Assembly: GCA_911728435.2 (NCBI GenBank)
Contig: OU452208.1
Location: 4,030,001-4,094,000, forward strand
Source: Apoderus coryli
Lineage: Eukaryota; Arthropoda; Insecta; Coleoptera; Attelabidae
Direction of reading: 5' to 3'
Length of the DNA stretch: 64,000 bases
In this document: positions 44,915 to 56,339 of the stretch, piece after piece
Numbering within the stretch: the stretch's first letter is position 1
Layout: every line of letters starts with the position of its first letter
The notes under the pieces: generated by a model
Databases searched by the model: none
Told to the model about the DNA's origin: nothing
Seen by the model: only the letters and a program-made list of their open reading frames with translations
Position numbers and translations under genes: made by a program

Positions 44915-46245
44915 CGAGGCATGTTTTTTAAGTAAGTACCGTTTTGGAATTAAAAAAAGACGTGCAAAGATATCGCAATAATTTTATTCTTACATGAAAG
45001 CCTGTACCTTAATCTACTTTTCTACATAATTTCCGTGAATATTGAGGCACTTGTCATAACGTGGCACCAGGTTTTTAGTACCCTCCTCATAAAATTCTGC
45101 CGCCTGACTTGTTAACCACTGTATCACAAATGTTTTGACTTCGTTATCGTCTTGAAGACGCTGACCACCCAGGTGTTTCTTCAAGTGCAGGAACAAATGG
45201 TAGTCGCTGGGCGCCAGATCAGGGCTGTATGGAGGATGATCTAGAGTTTCCCATTTAAAAGATTTGATGAGATCTTTGGTCCGATTAGCCACATGTGGAC
45301 GGGCATTGTCATGCAGCAAAACGATACCCTTACTCAACTTGCCACGTCTTTTGTTCTGGATTGCACGACGCAGATTGTTCAATGTCTCACAATAAGACGC
45401 TGCATTGATAGTCTCATTACGAGGCAGAAACTCCACTAACAATACTCCTTTTCTGTCCCAAAAAACTGTGCACATGATTTTCCGGGCAGAAATTGTTTGC
45501 TTAAACTTCACTCTTTTGGGTGATGATGAATGTCGCCATTCCATGGATTGTTTTTTGATTCTGGTGTGACGTAGCCCACCCATGTTTCGTCACCAGTAAC
45601 AATTTGGTCTAAAAAATCTTCACCTTCATTGTGGTACCGCTCAAGGAAAGTCAATGCACTGCCTAAACGTTGGGTTTTGTGCAAATCCGTCAACATTTTT
45701 GGAACCCAACGTGAACACAATTTCCGGTAATTCAAGTTCTCGGTCACAATGCGATACAAAACACTACGAGAATATTGAGGAAAGCAGTCGCACATTGATG
45801 AAATTGTAAAGCGTCTGTTTTCTCTCACCTTTTCCTCCACTTTCTGCACCAAATCTTCATTAACGACCGAAGGACGCCCACTCCGTTCTTCATCATGCAC
45901 ATTTGTGCGGCCATCTTTAAATGCTCTCACCCATTTCCTTACCATTCCATCACTCATAATGTTTTGTCCGTACACTTCACAGATCTCACGATGAATATCG
46001 ATCGGTTTTACGCCTTTAGCACTAAGAAATCGTATAACAGCCCGTACTTCACAATCGGCGGGACTCACGATTGTCGGAGGCATCTTAAACACTCAGTAAA
46101 CAACGTATACAATGAGGAATCAGACTGTAATGGCGACAGTGCGTAGACAAGAGATGTAGGTAACCAGCGCACATGCGCGGAACGCCGACCGTAGCGCTGC
46201 GGCGGCGGAATCGTAAAACGGTACTTACTAAAAAAACGTGCCTCA
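44915..46245 (-). mobile_element. mariner element, 1331 bp, TSD TA
   Basis: Inverted ends CGAGGCATGTTTTTT, then AGTAAGTACCGTTTT on the left and the near-exact inverse on the right, with the last base differing. TA lies at 44913-44914 and 46246-46247. Size and gene layout are those of a full-length mariner. High similarity of the two ends suggests youth. Confidence 0.93.
45014..46092 (-). pseudogene. mariner transposase, one frameshift
   Basis: The start MFKMPPTIVSPADCEVRAVI leads into two helix-turn-helix regions (KGVKPIDIHREICEVYGQN, VRKWVRAFKDGRTNVHDEER). The linker motif is in SGRPSVVNEDLVQKV. The DD34D core is TGDETWVGY (first D), LLHDNARPH (second D) and YSPDLAPSDYHLF (third D). The frame slips by one base at an A-run near 45555, just after the first aspartate block. 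Otherwise it is complete to the stop at 45014. It cuts and pastes at TA. Confidence 0.92.
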
Positions 46246-46586
46246 TATGTTTCTCTACCCTCAGACGGATCAAGACATTTTTAAGAAACACTATGGGCCA
46301 GGAAAGGTTGTACGCGTTCGAAATGCTATCTATTGAAAAAAAAACTTGTGTTGTGTTTTAATCATCAAGTCATCAACCACTTTGCTGTTCAAAAATCTAA
46401 GAGGATGGACTTCACTTACAAACAGTTTTAATGGTCATGGAGAGTTTAGCAAAATGTTACTCTAAGTACTTAAAAAACCCTATCATCTTATTTCTTTATT
46501 TCGAAAAATTTTGGGAGTTACTGCCTTATTTCCACCTTATTGTGCCCCACCTCTTTCACACCTCACGAGCCGCCACTGTGTATGAC

Positions 46587-47079
46587 ATTAAAAAATCCAT
46601 AGCTTTATTCACTACAAATACCAATCATTCCTCGAGAAATTGATTACTTTAAAATATTATTATTATACCTTGAGAATGTTGGTTGCAATCTAAGTTCAAA
46701 TAGCAAAAAAAAAACTAATTGTTTTGGTTACCGTTTCAGTTTAATTTTTAACTATCACCACTGAAAATAAAACTAAAAAACTATTCCAACAATATCTGAA
46801 ATTCCCATATTATGCCTTAAGTTTTGGATACCCTGTACATATTTTATATTATCATTATCTAAAAATAAACATGCATGGTCCGAAGAAACTCCTTAAAAAT
46901 ATCAGGGACCAACGGTTTTCTATATTTTTTACCAACAAATTTAATGTCAATTCGATAAATTAAAGACTCCCTATATTTTACAAACGAAGAGAAAACAAGG
47001 AACTTTTCCAAGAAGTAAAACTAAAAGCAGATTAGAGATTCCTGATTTGATGATAATTTAAAGGCCAAGCTTCTTTGGT
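46587..47079. other. no recognisable gene
   Basis: AT-rich spacer between two transposons. Nothing identified. Confidence 0.5.
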
Positions 47080-47081
47080 TA

Positions 47082-47940
47082 CGAGGGTTGCCTTTTATAT
47101 TTCGGGATTTGGCAACCCTGGTGTTGCAATCTGGCAACTGACAGCTCTATCGTAAAGTTGGACATATTTGAGGTTATACGTACTCAGAACGTTTTGACAT
47201 ACGAGCGCTATTTGTGTTGTTTACAATAACTTAAAAGATTCATCTCAGCCCAAAAATGGAATTAAATCGTGAACATCTTCGTGTGATTATTTTTTACAAC
47301 TTTCGACGTGAATATTAACTCAGCAACAGTGCATGGATGAACTTAATTCAATTTTTGGCAATGAAGCTCCATCAAGGACCAGTGTTTATCGATGGTATGG
47401 TGAATTCAATCGTGGTCGTAGTTCACTCCAAGACGAATTTCGTGAAGGTCGTCCAAAATCAGTTGTTTTTCCGAAAGCCATTGAGGCTGTGCGCGATATT
47501 GCAAGATCGTCATGTGACCTATCAAGAGATTGAGACAACCTTAGGCATTAGTGGGACCACCATACATTCAATATTGCATAAACATTTGACTGTCAAAAAA
47601 ATTTGTTCGCGTTGTATCCCACACAATTTGTCAATCGCTCAAAAAAGGTTCGTGTCGATTGGTCGAAAGAAATGCGCAAAAAATACGATCGCGGTGCTTC
47701 GAAACACGTCTATGACATCGTGATAGGTGATGAATCGTGGATTTACGCGTATGAGCCCGAAAGTAAACAGCAGTGGACTGTATGGGTGTTTCAAGATGAG
47801 CCAAATCCAACAAAAGTTGTTCGCACACGCAGCACTTCCAAGCAAATGGTCGCCTGTTTTTTCGGAAAAACCGGATATGGCGCAACCGTACCACTAGAAC
47901 AACTTACTCTCTAATCCCGAAATATAAACGGCAACCCTCG
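47082..47940 (+). mobile_element. deleted mariner element, 859 bp, TSD TA
   Basis: Inverted ends CGAGGGTTGCC, then TTTTATATTTCGGGA on the left and TCCCGAAATATAAACGGCAA, then CCCTCG on the right. TA flanks both sides (47080-47081, 47941-47942). The transposase gene is cut off after the first catalytic block, so it cannot move alone. It is a different lineage from the mariner at 44.9 kb. Confidence 0.92.
47256..47914 (+). pseudogene. mariner transposase fragment
   Basis: Starts MELNREHLRVIIFYNFRR and shifts frame near 47315 into DELNSIFGNEAPSRTSVYRW. Two more shifts (about 47525 and 47640) lead to VRVDWSKEMRKKYDRGASKH, then DIVIGDESWIYAYEPESKQQ (first D). It ends after GKTGYGATVPLEQ. The second and third aspartates are deleted. 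Confidence 0.88.
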
Positions 47941-48139
47941 TATATACACTGCCCCGCAATATTAACCGGACAAAGAAAATGTTGTTCAAAATCAATTCTA
48001 AATAACTTTTTTAGTTTTGCTCAATTTTGACAATTTTTTCTCGAGTTTTAGGCCATTTTATTGCCATCATTTTTTCATATCCAAACTTCAAATATTTCGA
48101 GCAGATTTGTTGTTATACAGGGGTGAACAAAAAGTTACA

Positions 48140-48550
48140 TTTTACTCTAAAACTGCGGACTATTGCTAGTTTACTGATGGTTCAAAGACAAACTCAGGTA
48201 CAGGCACCGGAGGCAGACCCAAGACCAAAATTTTACCATGTCTCGGTTCCCACGCTACTTTATTTCATTCAGAAGGTCTAGTCATCGATCTGTGTGCGCA
48301 GGAGCTTGAACAGGAACACTGCGCGAAAGTCAATTAAAAGGTTCTCTGATATTCAAACGGCCATAAAGACTCTAAGCTCATCAAGACCAGTGTGGAATTC
48401 TCAAAACAGACTCTCGCTATTATCGGGAAAATCAATAATCGGACCCCTGTCCTGGCTTGAAGGCGATTGAAATGGCCGACTCTCTGGCAAAACAAAGGAC
48501 TGAAGGAGAATTTATCGGACCAGAACTCGTAACGGGCGCTTAGTACTGCC
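48140..48550 (+). pseudogene. RNase H domain relic of a non-LTR element
   Basis: In mixed frames the + strand reads FTDGSKTNSGTGTGG, then SHATLFHSEG, then IDLCAQELEQEHCAK and TEGEFIGPELVTGA. This order matches the RNase H of R1/LOA-type elements (TDGSKT, then ADSLAKxG). Many breaks; a relic. Confidence 0.6.
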
Positions 48551-48799
48551 AAATACAAACTTAATACCAGGATTTTGATTTAAAAGACGATTATTCACAG
48601 GCAGACAATCTAAACCTTTCGATTTTTAGATTAATGATTGATTTTTGAGTTATTTAGGTCATGGGCTGCGAAATATTGTCTGCACTCTATGCCTAGCGAT
48701 TCCCATTTAAAATATGTATAAAACCTGTAAGATAGTCAGTCAATATCAAATTAGATAATAATTTTTAATAAAACCTCAAATGGATGAAACTTTTTGCAG

Positions 48800-48988
48800 T
48801 CACTGTATCAGACACGGCCAGTATACGACACGAGCGGAACACGTTGGGAGTTTAAGCATCAAGAATTACATGTGCAAAGCCAGCGTCTTCTTTTAAATAT
48901 TTATCATCAGTTAAGGTCTGAAAATAATGAAGTGATGAATACACATATTATAAAATTTTTACGTTCTATAGAAAATGTCACTGACTAA
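48800..48988 (+). other. open frame after a splice-acceptor-like site
   Basis: A CTTTTTGCAG at 48799 is followed by an open frame (SLYQTRPVYDTSGTRWEFKH, then LHVQSQRLLLNIYHQLRSEN) to a stop at 48988. The composition looks protein-like and helical, but I recognise no family and see no partner exon. Confidence 0.25.
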
Positions 48989-49192
48989 GTGAGTAAAATT
49001 TGTTATTAGTTTATAATATCAGAAGCATATTATTATAAATGTACCTACTTATATGCATAACAAGTATTAACAATAAGTATTAATAATTATTATAAAGGTA
49101 TATTCCTTGCTGCTCGAACGCGGACTAGGTACGTGTGCATCTATGTCTAAACTTCTAAAAACAAAAACAGTCTTTTTCAGCGTAGGTTTAAG

Positions 49193-49509
49193 GCGGCGAC
49201 TGACTTGTAACTGAACGTTATAGTAATGTAATGTAACATGTTACACATCGAGCATAATGCGTAATGAATACAGAGAGCAGAGCCGCTCGCCGCGAACTGC
49301 TCGCGCTTGCGGGTGCTCCATCGTGTTGTCGGTTTTATCGCGAATCCCTTTGTAATGTTCGGCGCTAGTCAATCAGTTTGCATTGCATTGAAACGCGAGC
49401 ATTCGCTACGATGTGTTTTGATGAAGTGAAGGTGCTGCTGTAATGTAATGCTCGTATAGAGCTCGACAGAGCATTACATTACAACGTTCAGTTACAAGTC
49501 AGTCGCCGC
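49193..49509. mobile_element. 317-bp MITE with GC-rich centre
   Basis: Arms GCGGCGACTGACTTGTAACT, then GAACGTT and TAATGTAATG on the left; the inverse on the right ending CAGTCGCCGC. The centre (about 49270-49330) is GC-rich against an AT-rich background. No clear TSD. Confidence 0.8.
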
Positions 49510-49938
49510 ATTATATATGTTGCCGTGTTGGAGCGGCAAGGAAAAACTACAGTATGCTTTTATACAAATGAACATACAAAAAGGATTTTTAAAATATCGT
49601 AGGGCATGTATTGTTATGAAAAGTTAAAAGGGTGCGCCTATGGACTGCTGCAGTCCGTATTAAAAAGGGATATCGAGTTTTGATTCTTTATATAATTTAA
49701 ACTAACTTTAGGAACGCTATACCTTGGTACTTTCTGATATTTTTAAGAGTTTCTATGCTTTTTCCAGGCGTATATAAAAAAATAGCTTATGTACATACCT
49801 ACAAAACTACTTGTGTATCGGACCTGTGAAAATTTGTTTTAATTAAATAATTACTTGTTACATGTAACAAGATTTTTACTTTCCAGCTCAGGAAAAGTAT
49901 TGTGAACGCGCGAAAAAAAAATTGAGATATATACTTAC

Positions 49939-50070
49939 TGATATAATACCATGAGACGATTAACACCATTTCCAGATGGAAGTCTGTCTGTATGTACCTA
50001 TTTTTCCACGATACCTCCCGAAGAAGTACTAGGTATATCATACTCTTTAATGAGACTATTACAATAAAAA
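49939..50070 (-). other. possible exon of the - strand host gene
   Basis: A - strand segment lies between TTTTTATTGTAATAG and a donor ATCA|GTAAGT. It is open in the frame that would join in phase to the exon at 43790 (SLKSMIYLVLLREVSWKNRY, then HLEMVLIVSWYYI). Its end phase fits. The peptide is hydrophobic and unrecognised, so this is weak support only. Confidence 0.3.
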
Positions 50071-50368
50071 AAATCCATAAAATAATTAGGTTAGAAATTA
50101 TAAGAAAATAATATTGATATAAAAATCTCGCAAGCGTCGAAGGTTGTCGGTTACGTAGTCCGTAGTCTCGGAGTTCGTAGTCTCATTTTTAGTCCTGCCC
50201 ACAAAAGTTCATTGGGATTAAGAAAAATAAAATACTTAGCCTCTCATTAAAAAAATATCGGTTGTGTCGCCCCAAAACTATACCGACAAGATATAATTCA
50301 AAATATATGTATGACCTTCATAAGGAAACAGAATTTTAATAATATTAAAAATTATTATAATTGTATTA

Positions 50369-52068
50369 GCTTCGTTCGCGGCCACGATTCTGAATTGATT
50401 CTGAATAGGGATGGCAACGATATATCGATATATTAAAAATATCGATATATTTTTTTGAATATATCGATATATTTTAATCGATATATTTCTTTCGATATAT
50501 CGAAACAAATATCGATATATACAACACGATATATCGGTACATTATCAAAATAAATGTATCTGCTACAGCTGCTTTCTTTCGCTAGTTTTATTGATCCGGA
50601 TTTATTAATCAGGATTTGTTGGATTTCTGAAGGCTCGATAAGTTTACCTAAAAGAGGCAAGGGGATTACCTATCCGGATCGCGATAGGCGCTAAAGTGGG
50701 GATGAATCAGAAAATGCGTTTTTAGCGAAAGAACATGTGAATCCAAACGCGTTTGGATCCTGAAATCAGTAGCGAAAGAAAGCAGCTTACATACACAGGT
50801 TTAAAACTTAAAGGTCCTTGTGTTGCCGTAGCAGTCGACGCTCACAACAAAAAATCGAAATCGTCTAACAGGAAATAGATTATCAAAATTATTATTTCTA
50901 AGTTGTGTTCCAGAAAATTTTGAATTAATTGACCTAACCTAATGTAATTATTTCTAACAAATATTCTTACGTTTGCATATGTATTTTCAGGCAAATAAAT
51001 TTTAATGAATACTATTTTATTTCATTATTTGAATCTTTAAAATTTCAGGTATATTTACAACTACAATCCACTCTAAAATAAAAATATAGCAAATATATCG
51101 ATATATATAAAATATCGATATTTTCTATTCGATATATCGAGTATATCGATATATAGTTTCGATATATCATTTGATTCAATATATCGATATATTTATTTAT
51201 TTTGCCATCCCTAATTCTGAACTGAATCATGACGTCACAGAACTGGTTTTAAAGCGCAGGCGCGGTTCGAAATGCGTTCATAACTGTAATCACCGCGAAC
51301 GCAAAATAGAATCGCGTAGCTGGATGCCGGAATATTGTAATTTTACGTTGAATGTTCTGTTGTCGTCGTGCAACAGTTGTTAATAAAAGTTAGACAGTTG
51401 AAGAAATTTGAGTTACATTTTCGATTTTTATGTTGACGTGTTCAATCATTAAACACTGTTTAGTTCAGTTCATTCAAATATTATCCCTATTATGAAGATA
51501 CTGTCCCGCAATTTAGTGAAGAAGAATATCGTGAACATTTAAATAATGACAGAAGACCTAGCGCAGCGTCACTGTCACTAAATAATTCATAAGAAATAAA
51601 ACGTAAAACCTCGAAAATAACAGACACAAAACATTTCTGCTTTTATTTATAATACTCAGATATATCTACCTGCAAAAATAAAATCCTTCATCCCCTATTC
51701 TACTCTTTCTAGGATGTCTTCTTCTTTGTAGTCACTGACACTGTCTAAAACCCATATCATTTTCTTTATAAAAACAATGCCCTTATATACCTACAAGGAT
51801 AAAACATAAATAAAAAATAAATATAACCAATGTATAATTGTTGGTTAGCTAGACTGCGCATGTCAGAACCAACAGTTCTTCCTCGGTCCGTAGAACTGCA
51901 AAATCGATTCAGAACCGGTAATGAACTGATTCTTTTTTCACCGCGAACGCCAAACTGTTTGATTCTATTACTAGTAGTCCGATAATTTTTTCACCACGAA
52001 CGCCGAAATCGAAACTGCGCAAGCGTACAGAACTAGAACCAATTCAGAATCGTGGCCGCGAACGAAGC
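50369..52068. mobile_element. TIR element split by a second MITE
   Basis: Ends GCTTCGTTCGCGGCCACGAT, then TCTGAATTG, inverted at 52030-52068. TATTA is repeated at 50364-50368 and 52069-52073. A separate element (50406-51213) sits inside the left arm. No coding frame; without the insert it is about 0.9 kb. Confidence 0.8.
50406..51213. mobile_element. hAT-type MITE with ATATCGAT arrays, 8-bp TSD
   Basis: Ends TAGGGATGGCAA and TTGCCATCCCTA, with ATTCTGAA on both sides (50398-50405 and 51214-51221). Just inside each end is a 100-130 bp block made almost entirely of ATATCGAT-type words (about 50415-50545 and 51085-51195). The middle has no coding frame. Confidence 0.92.
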
Positions 52069-52119
52069 TATTATTTGCATTATTTCAAATAAACCAACGT
52101 AACAAAATAACTACCTAAC

Positions 52120-53334
52120 CATAGAATAAATAAAGAGAATATGAACTCCCACCACTTTCTATTGTCCTGTGCGAGGCAGATGGTAGCCATTTTTTAATAT
52201 ACACGACAGATCCGTATTTACGTTTTATTGAAATTACAGGATAGGTAAAGAACAGGGGAGTAATAGAATTATTTTATAATAGAATTACATCTTTATTAAT
52301 TATAAATTTCTAATTTGGAAATTTATTGTTCACCTCTAAAGAAAAAAAAAATGTAAATGATTACGGGCAAATATAAATTTATTAATTTTAGAAAGAGTAA
52401 AATAAAATTGTTCTAATTTATACAATAGGTCTACCGATTTTCAATTCCTTAAGTATAATTGAGAATGTATTATATTTTACCTGTTTATAGCCTTCAGAAA
52501 AACAACGCAAGCACACATTTTGGGAATTCCCCATTATATACCTACAAAACATGCTAAAATCACCCCCAATAAATGTCCAATAAAACCTGAGACGAGAATT
52601 TACTACCTGTTAATATCTATAATAGTTAAAATATGTAATTCAAATTTAATAAACACTGTCAGAATTTAATAGAATTTTTGCACTCATCTAGTAAGATATT
52701 TAAGCTCTCTTTTTAGAATGCTTAAGATGTATTGGACTTTTATGGGCAAATAGACTGAACCAAGTCATAAAAGATAAGGGCCAATGTGCTGCGAAATTGA
52801 GCGAAGTTATTCATGTTTTTTAGAAAAATTGTGTGATTTTTTAGGCAAATAAGCTCAATCTTTTAAACAGTTTGTTTAGAAATATTTGTTTTTCAAAATA
52901 ACAATTGGTAATTTGATTTAATGTACCTATGTGATATTATTTGATTCTAATTTTATACGCATCTAATTCAAATACTACATATATATCTTACCTTTTACTA
53001 TCCATCAGGAAACTAAAGAATGATAAATTGCAGTTATAATATTTATTCCTGCAATTCTTCGCAGCACAAATCATTCCGCCTCTGCTTTTTTGCATTTCAA
53101 AATAAACAATATCACTTTCAAAAGTTTATAAAACAAATACACACAATATAACTATATAACACACAGAATACTACGGTACTGGGAAACAAATCACTTGAAA
53201 TGGCAAAGTACAAATAAAATATCCCGACGACAATGATGAGTGTATAAGAAAACATGGCGATTTTGAGTGCGCAATAATATGCGCAATCTCTTCACCCACC
53301 AGCAAGATCACATTCTCTGTTTATTTATTCTATG
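52120..53334. mobile_element. 1.2-kb TIR element, ACCTAAC repeated at both sides
   Basis: CATAGAATAAATAAA, then GAGAAT at the left is inverted at the right (ATTCTCTGTTTATTTATTCT, then ATG). ACCTAAC precedes the left end (52113-52119) and follows the right end (53335-53341). No coding frame. Confidence 0.75.
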
Positions 53335-53381
53335 ACCTAACTACTTTATTCAAAAATTAGAAGAAAAGAAGTATTACGATA

Positions 53382-53743
53382 TAGGGTTGCCACCTGACCG
53401 GTTTCCCGTTAACAAGGCCGGGTGCCAGTCAGCATTCAAAAAAGGCCGGTTTTCTTACCACCTTAACATCATCGAATCGCGCAGGACTAAAGCAGCAAAA
53501 TCAAACACAAAATACCATTTTAAAATTTAAACAAGTATATTTGTGCATTTGTTCGATAGATGTAGCTCGAGTTGTTTGTTGTGCCTAAGTGTTGCACTCA
53601 TTTTAATTTTAACAATAAAGTTCTATTTTCTGGTTTTAAAGATGTTTGCATTTTTTTAAACTAGTTTTACACCTGCAGCGTTTTTTTGTTTGGTCGACGG
53701 TCCCGAAGGCCGGTTTTCTATTTTCAAAAAGGAGGCAACCCTA
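53382..53743. mobile_element. 362-bp MITE, TAGGGTTGCC ends
   Basis: TAGGGTTGCCACC at the left and GGAGGCAACCCTA at the right; AACCGGCC-like sequence occurs inside both arms. Flanks TTACGATA and TTACAAGA agree at six of eight positions, suggesting a decayed 8-bp duplication of the hAT type. Confidence 0.7.
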
Positions 53744-53830
53744 TTACAAGAGCTGGTATTCGAACCCCTAACCTTCCACGTAGGAACCGAAGGCTCTATC
53801 AATGAGGCCACGGTACCATCTGTGGTACAT
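53744..53830 (-). repeat. tRNA-like SINE head
   Basis: The - strand reads GTGGCCTCATTGATAGAGCC (A-box-like), then a CCTTC/GGAAGG hairpin and GGGGTTCGAATACC (B-box-like). The spacing fits a pol III promoter, but a proper cloverleaf does not form, so a SINE or tRNA relic is more likely than a working tRNA. Confidence 0.45.
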
Positions 53831-54184
53831 ACTGTATTGTATTTTAAATGTATAATATATAATATACGTTTTATGCCCGTTTGCACCACATACACTTTAA
53901 GTAGAGAATAGTTAAGGGTCATCTAAATTTTAAGAACGGAATTGATTGCACCGAATCATGAGTAGATAGCACTTAGTTAAGTATCGGGTAAATTTGTCAA
54001 CATAGCAAATTTAAGGTAGCCGACAATGAAGAGGAGTTTTTTGGTCGGGCAGTAGGTAATATTTTAACTTTTAACCTCTTCAGTTTTGTTTTCATAATAA
54101 TTCATAATGTAAACATTAATTTTGATTGTGAATGTGAACGAAAATTATTAAATACTAGAGTTAAATTGTGTCCGTAAATATAAT

Positions 54185-54345
54185 AGAAACAAAATTATTT
54201 TGTGGCATAGCGGACAAAATGACTGGGTTTACCTACACAAGGGACTTTGTTTAGACTGAGGCCTTGCTAAATTACACAAAAGTCCCTTGTGTAGGAAAAA
54301 CCAGTCATTTTGTCCGCTATGCCACAAAATTATTTTCATTTTATT
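54185..54345. mobile_element. 161-bp palindromic MITE of the 39.8-kb family
   Basis: AAAATTATTTTGTGGCATAG, then CGGACAAAATGACTGG at the left, with the exact inverse at the right and about 35 bp between. The tips match the outer element at 39788-43502, so it is a deletion derivative or sibling of it. Confidence 0.9.
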
Positions 54346-56098
54346 ATTTAATACATTTTTTTAATATAACATATAATACGATGGAAGTTAGTGATACATA
54401 AAAAAAGAGAAGACCTCCAAACTACACTTCCAACGAGAAAGAAGTTCTTCTATCGATAGTGTTGGATCATAGTTATTGTGGCATCATTCAAATTAATAAA
54501 ATTAACTTTTTGTTATTTTTTTCCATTGTTAAATTTATCTATTCTTATTGTTATATATTTGAAATGTATTTATTACATACATATACATAGTATTTGATCT
54601 GTTTCTATTATAAGATTTAGCTAGATGAGTGCTACTACTACTTACATATTTTATGATTTATATTCAAAAATAGTTTTAGTTTATTATTTACCTGGGAACA
54701 TAAGTAGAGTTGTTAGCTTATTTATTCTTTTGTGGATTAATAATTAAATAAACTGTAAACGTGAAGTTGTTATGGTTTTAATACATAGGTATATACCTCT
54801 ATTATTATTTTTTAATATCGACTATTTCCTCAGTACCTCTATATATATATAATAGGTATGTTAAGCACAAAGACGCTTTTCGGTCTTTCCTACTAAAATA
54901 TCTTCTATTGAAAGCTGTCATAGCTCATCAAATTCTAGTAAAAATGCTCAATTTGGTCTAGGATAGACCGAATCGTAGTCTTCGTCAGTCGAAATCTTTG
55001 AAAAAAATTTAAATTGTCCATATCTAAAAATAATTCGGCTTTTTATAAACCCTCCTTGGAAATCCATGTTCAATTAATTCGAAAACATCAAGATCCTCGT
55101 CAAATAATTCCATATTTTTAATTTTTTAATCGCCACACACAGTAAACAACCCAATAATGAAAAATATAAAAGCAATATTGAGGTTAGAATTCCATTTAAG
55201 AAGAGATTTCTCGAGTCAACTTATGCCCGTTGGCACCACATACAGTTTAAGTAGAGAATAGTTAAGGGTCACCTAAATTTTAAGAACGGAATTGATTGCA
55301 CCGAATCATGAGTAGATAGCACTTAGTTAAGTATCGGGTAAATTTGTCAACATAGCAAATTTAAGGTAGCCGACAATGAAGAAGAGTTTTTTGGTCGGGC
55401 AGTAGGTAAGCATACGTTAATTTCCTTTTATACCGAGCCAATGGGAACGTTCGCCCTTGGGTCGTGTTTCCGTGGGTGGCCGTCGCGGATCGGTGGCGTG
55501 CATTTCGCTTTGTTTTTGCTGTTTGAATATTTTGGCGCCATAAGCTAGTGCTCTGAATAGTATAAACAACTGAATCTGTTACTAGATAAAAAGCAAAAAC
55601 AAACTCGTTTATAACAGCAATAATTTTTATTGCTACATATAAAATAATAATTTATAAGTATAGTTGCGAATTGTTGTTATGGTTTTAATTTATTGTTGTT
55701 GATACCCTAGCTCAATAATTTATACCTCTATATAATAGCAATAGGTATGTTAAGCACAAAGACCCTTTCTGGTCTTTATCTTCTAATGAAAGCTGTCATA
55801 TCTCATCAAATTCTAGTAAAAATGCTCAATTTGGTCTAGGATAGGCCGAATCGTAGGCTTCGTCAGTCAAAATCTTTGAAAAAAACTTAAATTTTCCATA
55901 TCTTAAAAATAATTCGGCCTTTCATACACCCTCCTTGGAAATCCATGTTCAATTACCTAATTCGAAAACATCAAGATCATCATCCAATAATCCCATATTT
56001 TTAATCGCCACACAATGTAAACAACCCAATAATGAAAAATATAAAAGCAATATTGAGGTTAGAATTCCATTTAAGAAGAGAATTTTCGAGTCTTAACT

Positions 56099-56312
56099 TA
56101 AGGAACACTTAGGCAAATTTAAAGTGACGTTTTAACGTGGTGCAATAAAAAATAGATGCTAAGCGACTCTTAGAACAAATCGTGACTTAAAATATTCTTC
56201 AACACTTCACTTAAGTGACACTTAGGCAAATTTAAAGTGACGTTTTAACGCGGTGCAATAAAAAATAGATGCTAAGCGCCTCTTAGAACAAATCGTGACT
56301 TAAACGGTATGT
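56099..56312 (+). repeat. about 110-bp tandem duplication
   Basis: The segment CACTTAGGCAAATTTAAAGT, then GACGTTTTAACG and ATAGATGCTAAGCG, occurs twice (about 56105-56196 and 56218-56309) near the right end of the MITE copy. Confidence 0.9.
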
Positions 56313-56339
56313 GGTGCAAACGGGCATAACTACCTAACT

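Larger units (their letters stand above)
44540..46361 (+). pseudogene. hAT transposase C-terminus, interrupted
   Basis: An ATG frame at 44540 ends in the hAT dimerisation region: FSESVELLTVLWTVPMTTVE, then SE at 44912. It resumes after the mariner with CFSTLRRIKTFLRNTMGQER, then LYAFEMLSIEKK and a stop at 46361. In intact relatives the block reads TVPxTxxSxERxFSxLKRIK. The catalytic core and BED finger are missing through internal deletion; the mariner then cut the remnant. Removing the mariner and one TA restores the frame. Confidence 0.85.
44050..46578 (+). mobile_element. hAT element (deleted) with 8-bp TSD, split by mariner
   Basis: Ends are CAGTGGCGGTT (44050) and CCGCCACTG (46578), with TGTATGAC directly on both sides (44042-44049 and 46579-46586). 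Without the mariner the element is 1.2 kb, too short for a whole transposase, and encodes only the C-terminal region. It sits upstream of the - strand host exon at 43790, probably in that gene's intron. Confidence 0.92.
53870..56333. mobile_element. two related MITE copies, head to tail
   Basis: Left end TATGCCCGTTTGCACCACAT occurs at 53870 and again (one base different) at about 55221; the inverse end GTGGTGCAAACGGGCATAA is at 56315-56333. The first copy (53870-55215) lacks its right end and holds a different MITE. The second (55218-56333) is complete. Blocks 54767-55210 and 55675-56095 are near-identical. No coding frame. Confidence 0.8.

Noticed and set aside
47631..47894. - strand frames over the deleted mariner
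   Set aside because: Antisense shadows of the recognisable transposase fragment.
53744..53830. Functional tRNA gene on the - strand
   Set aside because: A- and B-box-like words are present, but anticodon and acceptor stems do not pair properly, so I list it only as a tRNA-like repeat.
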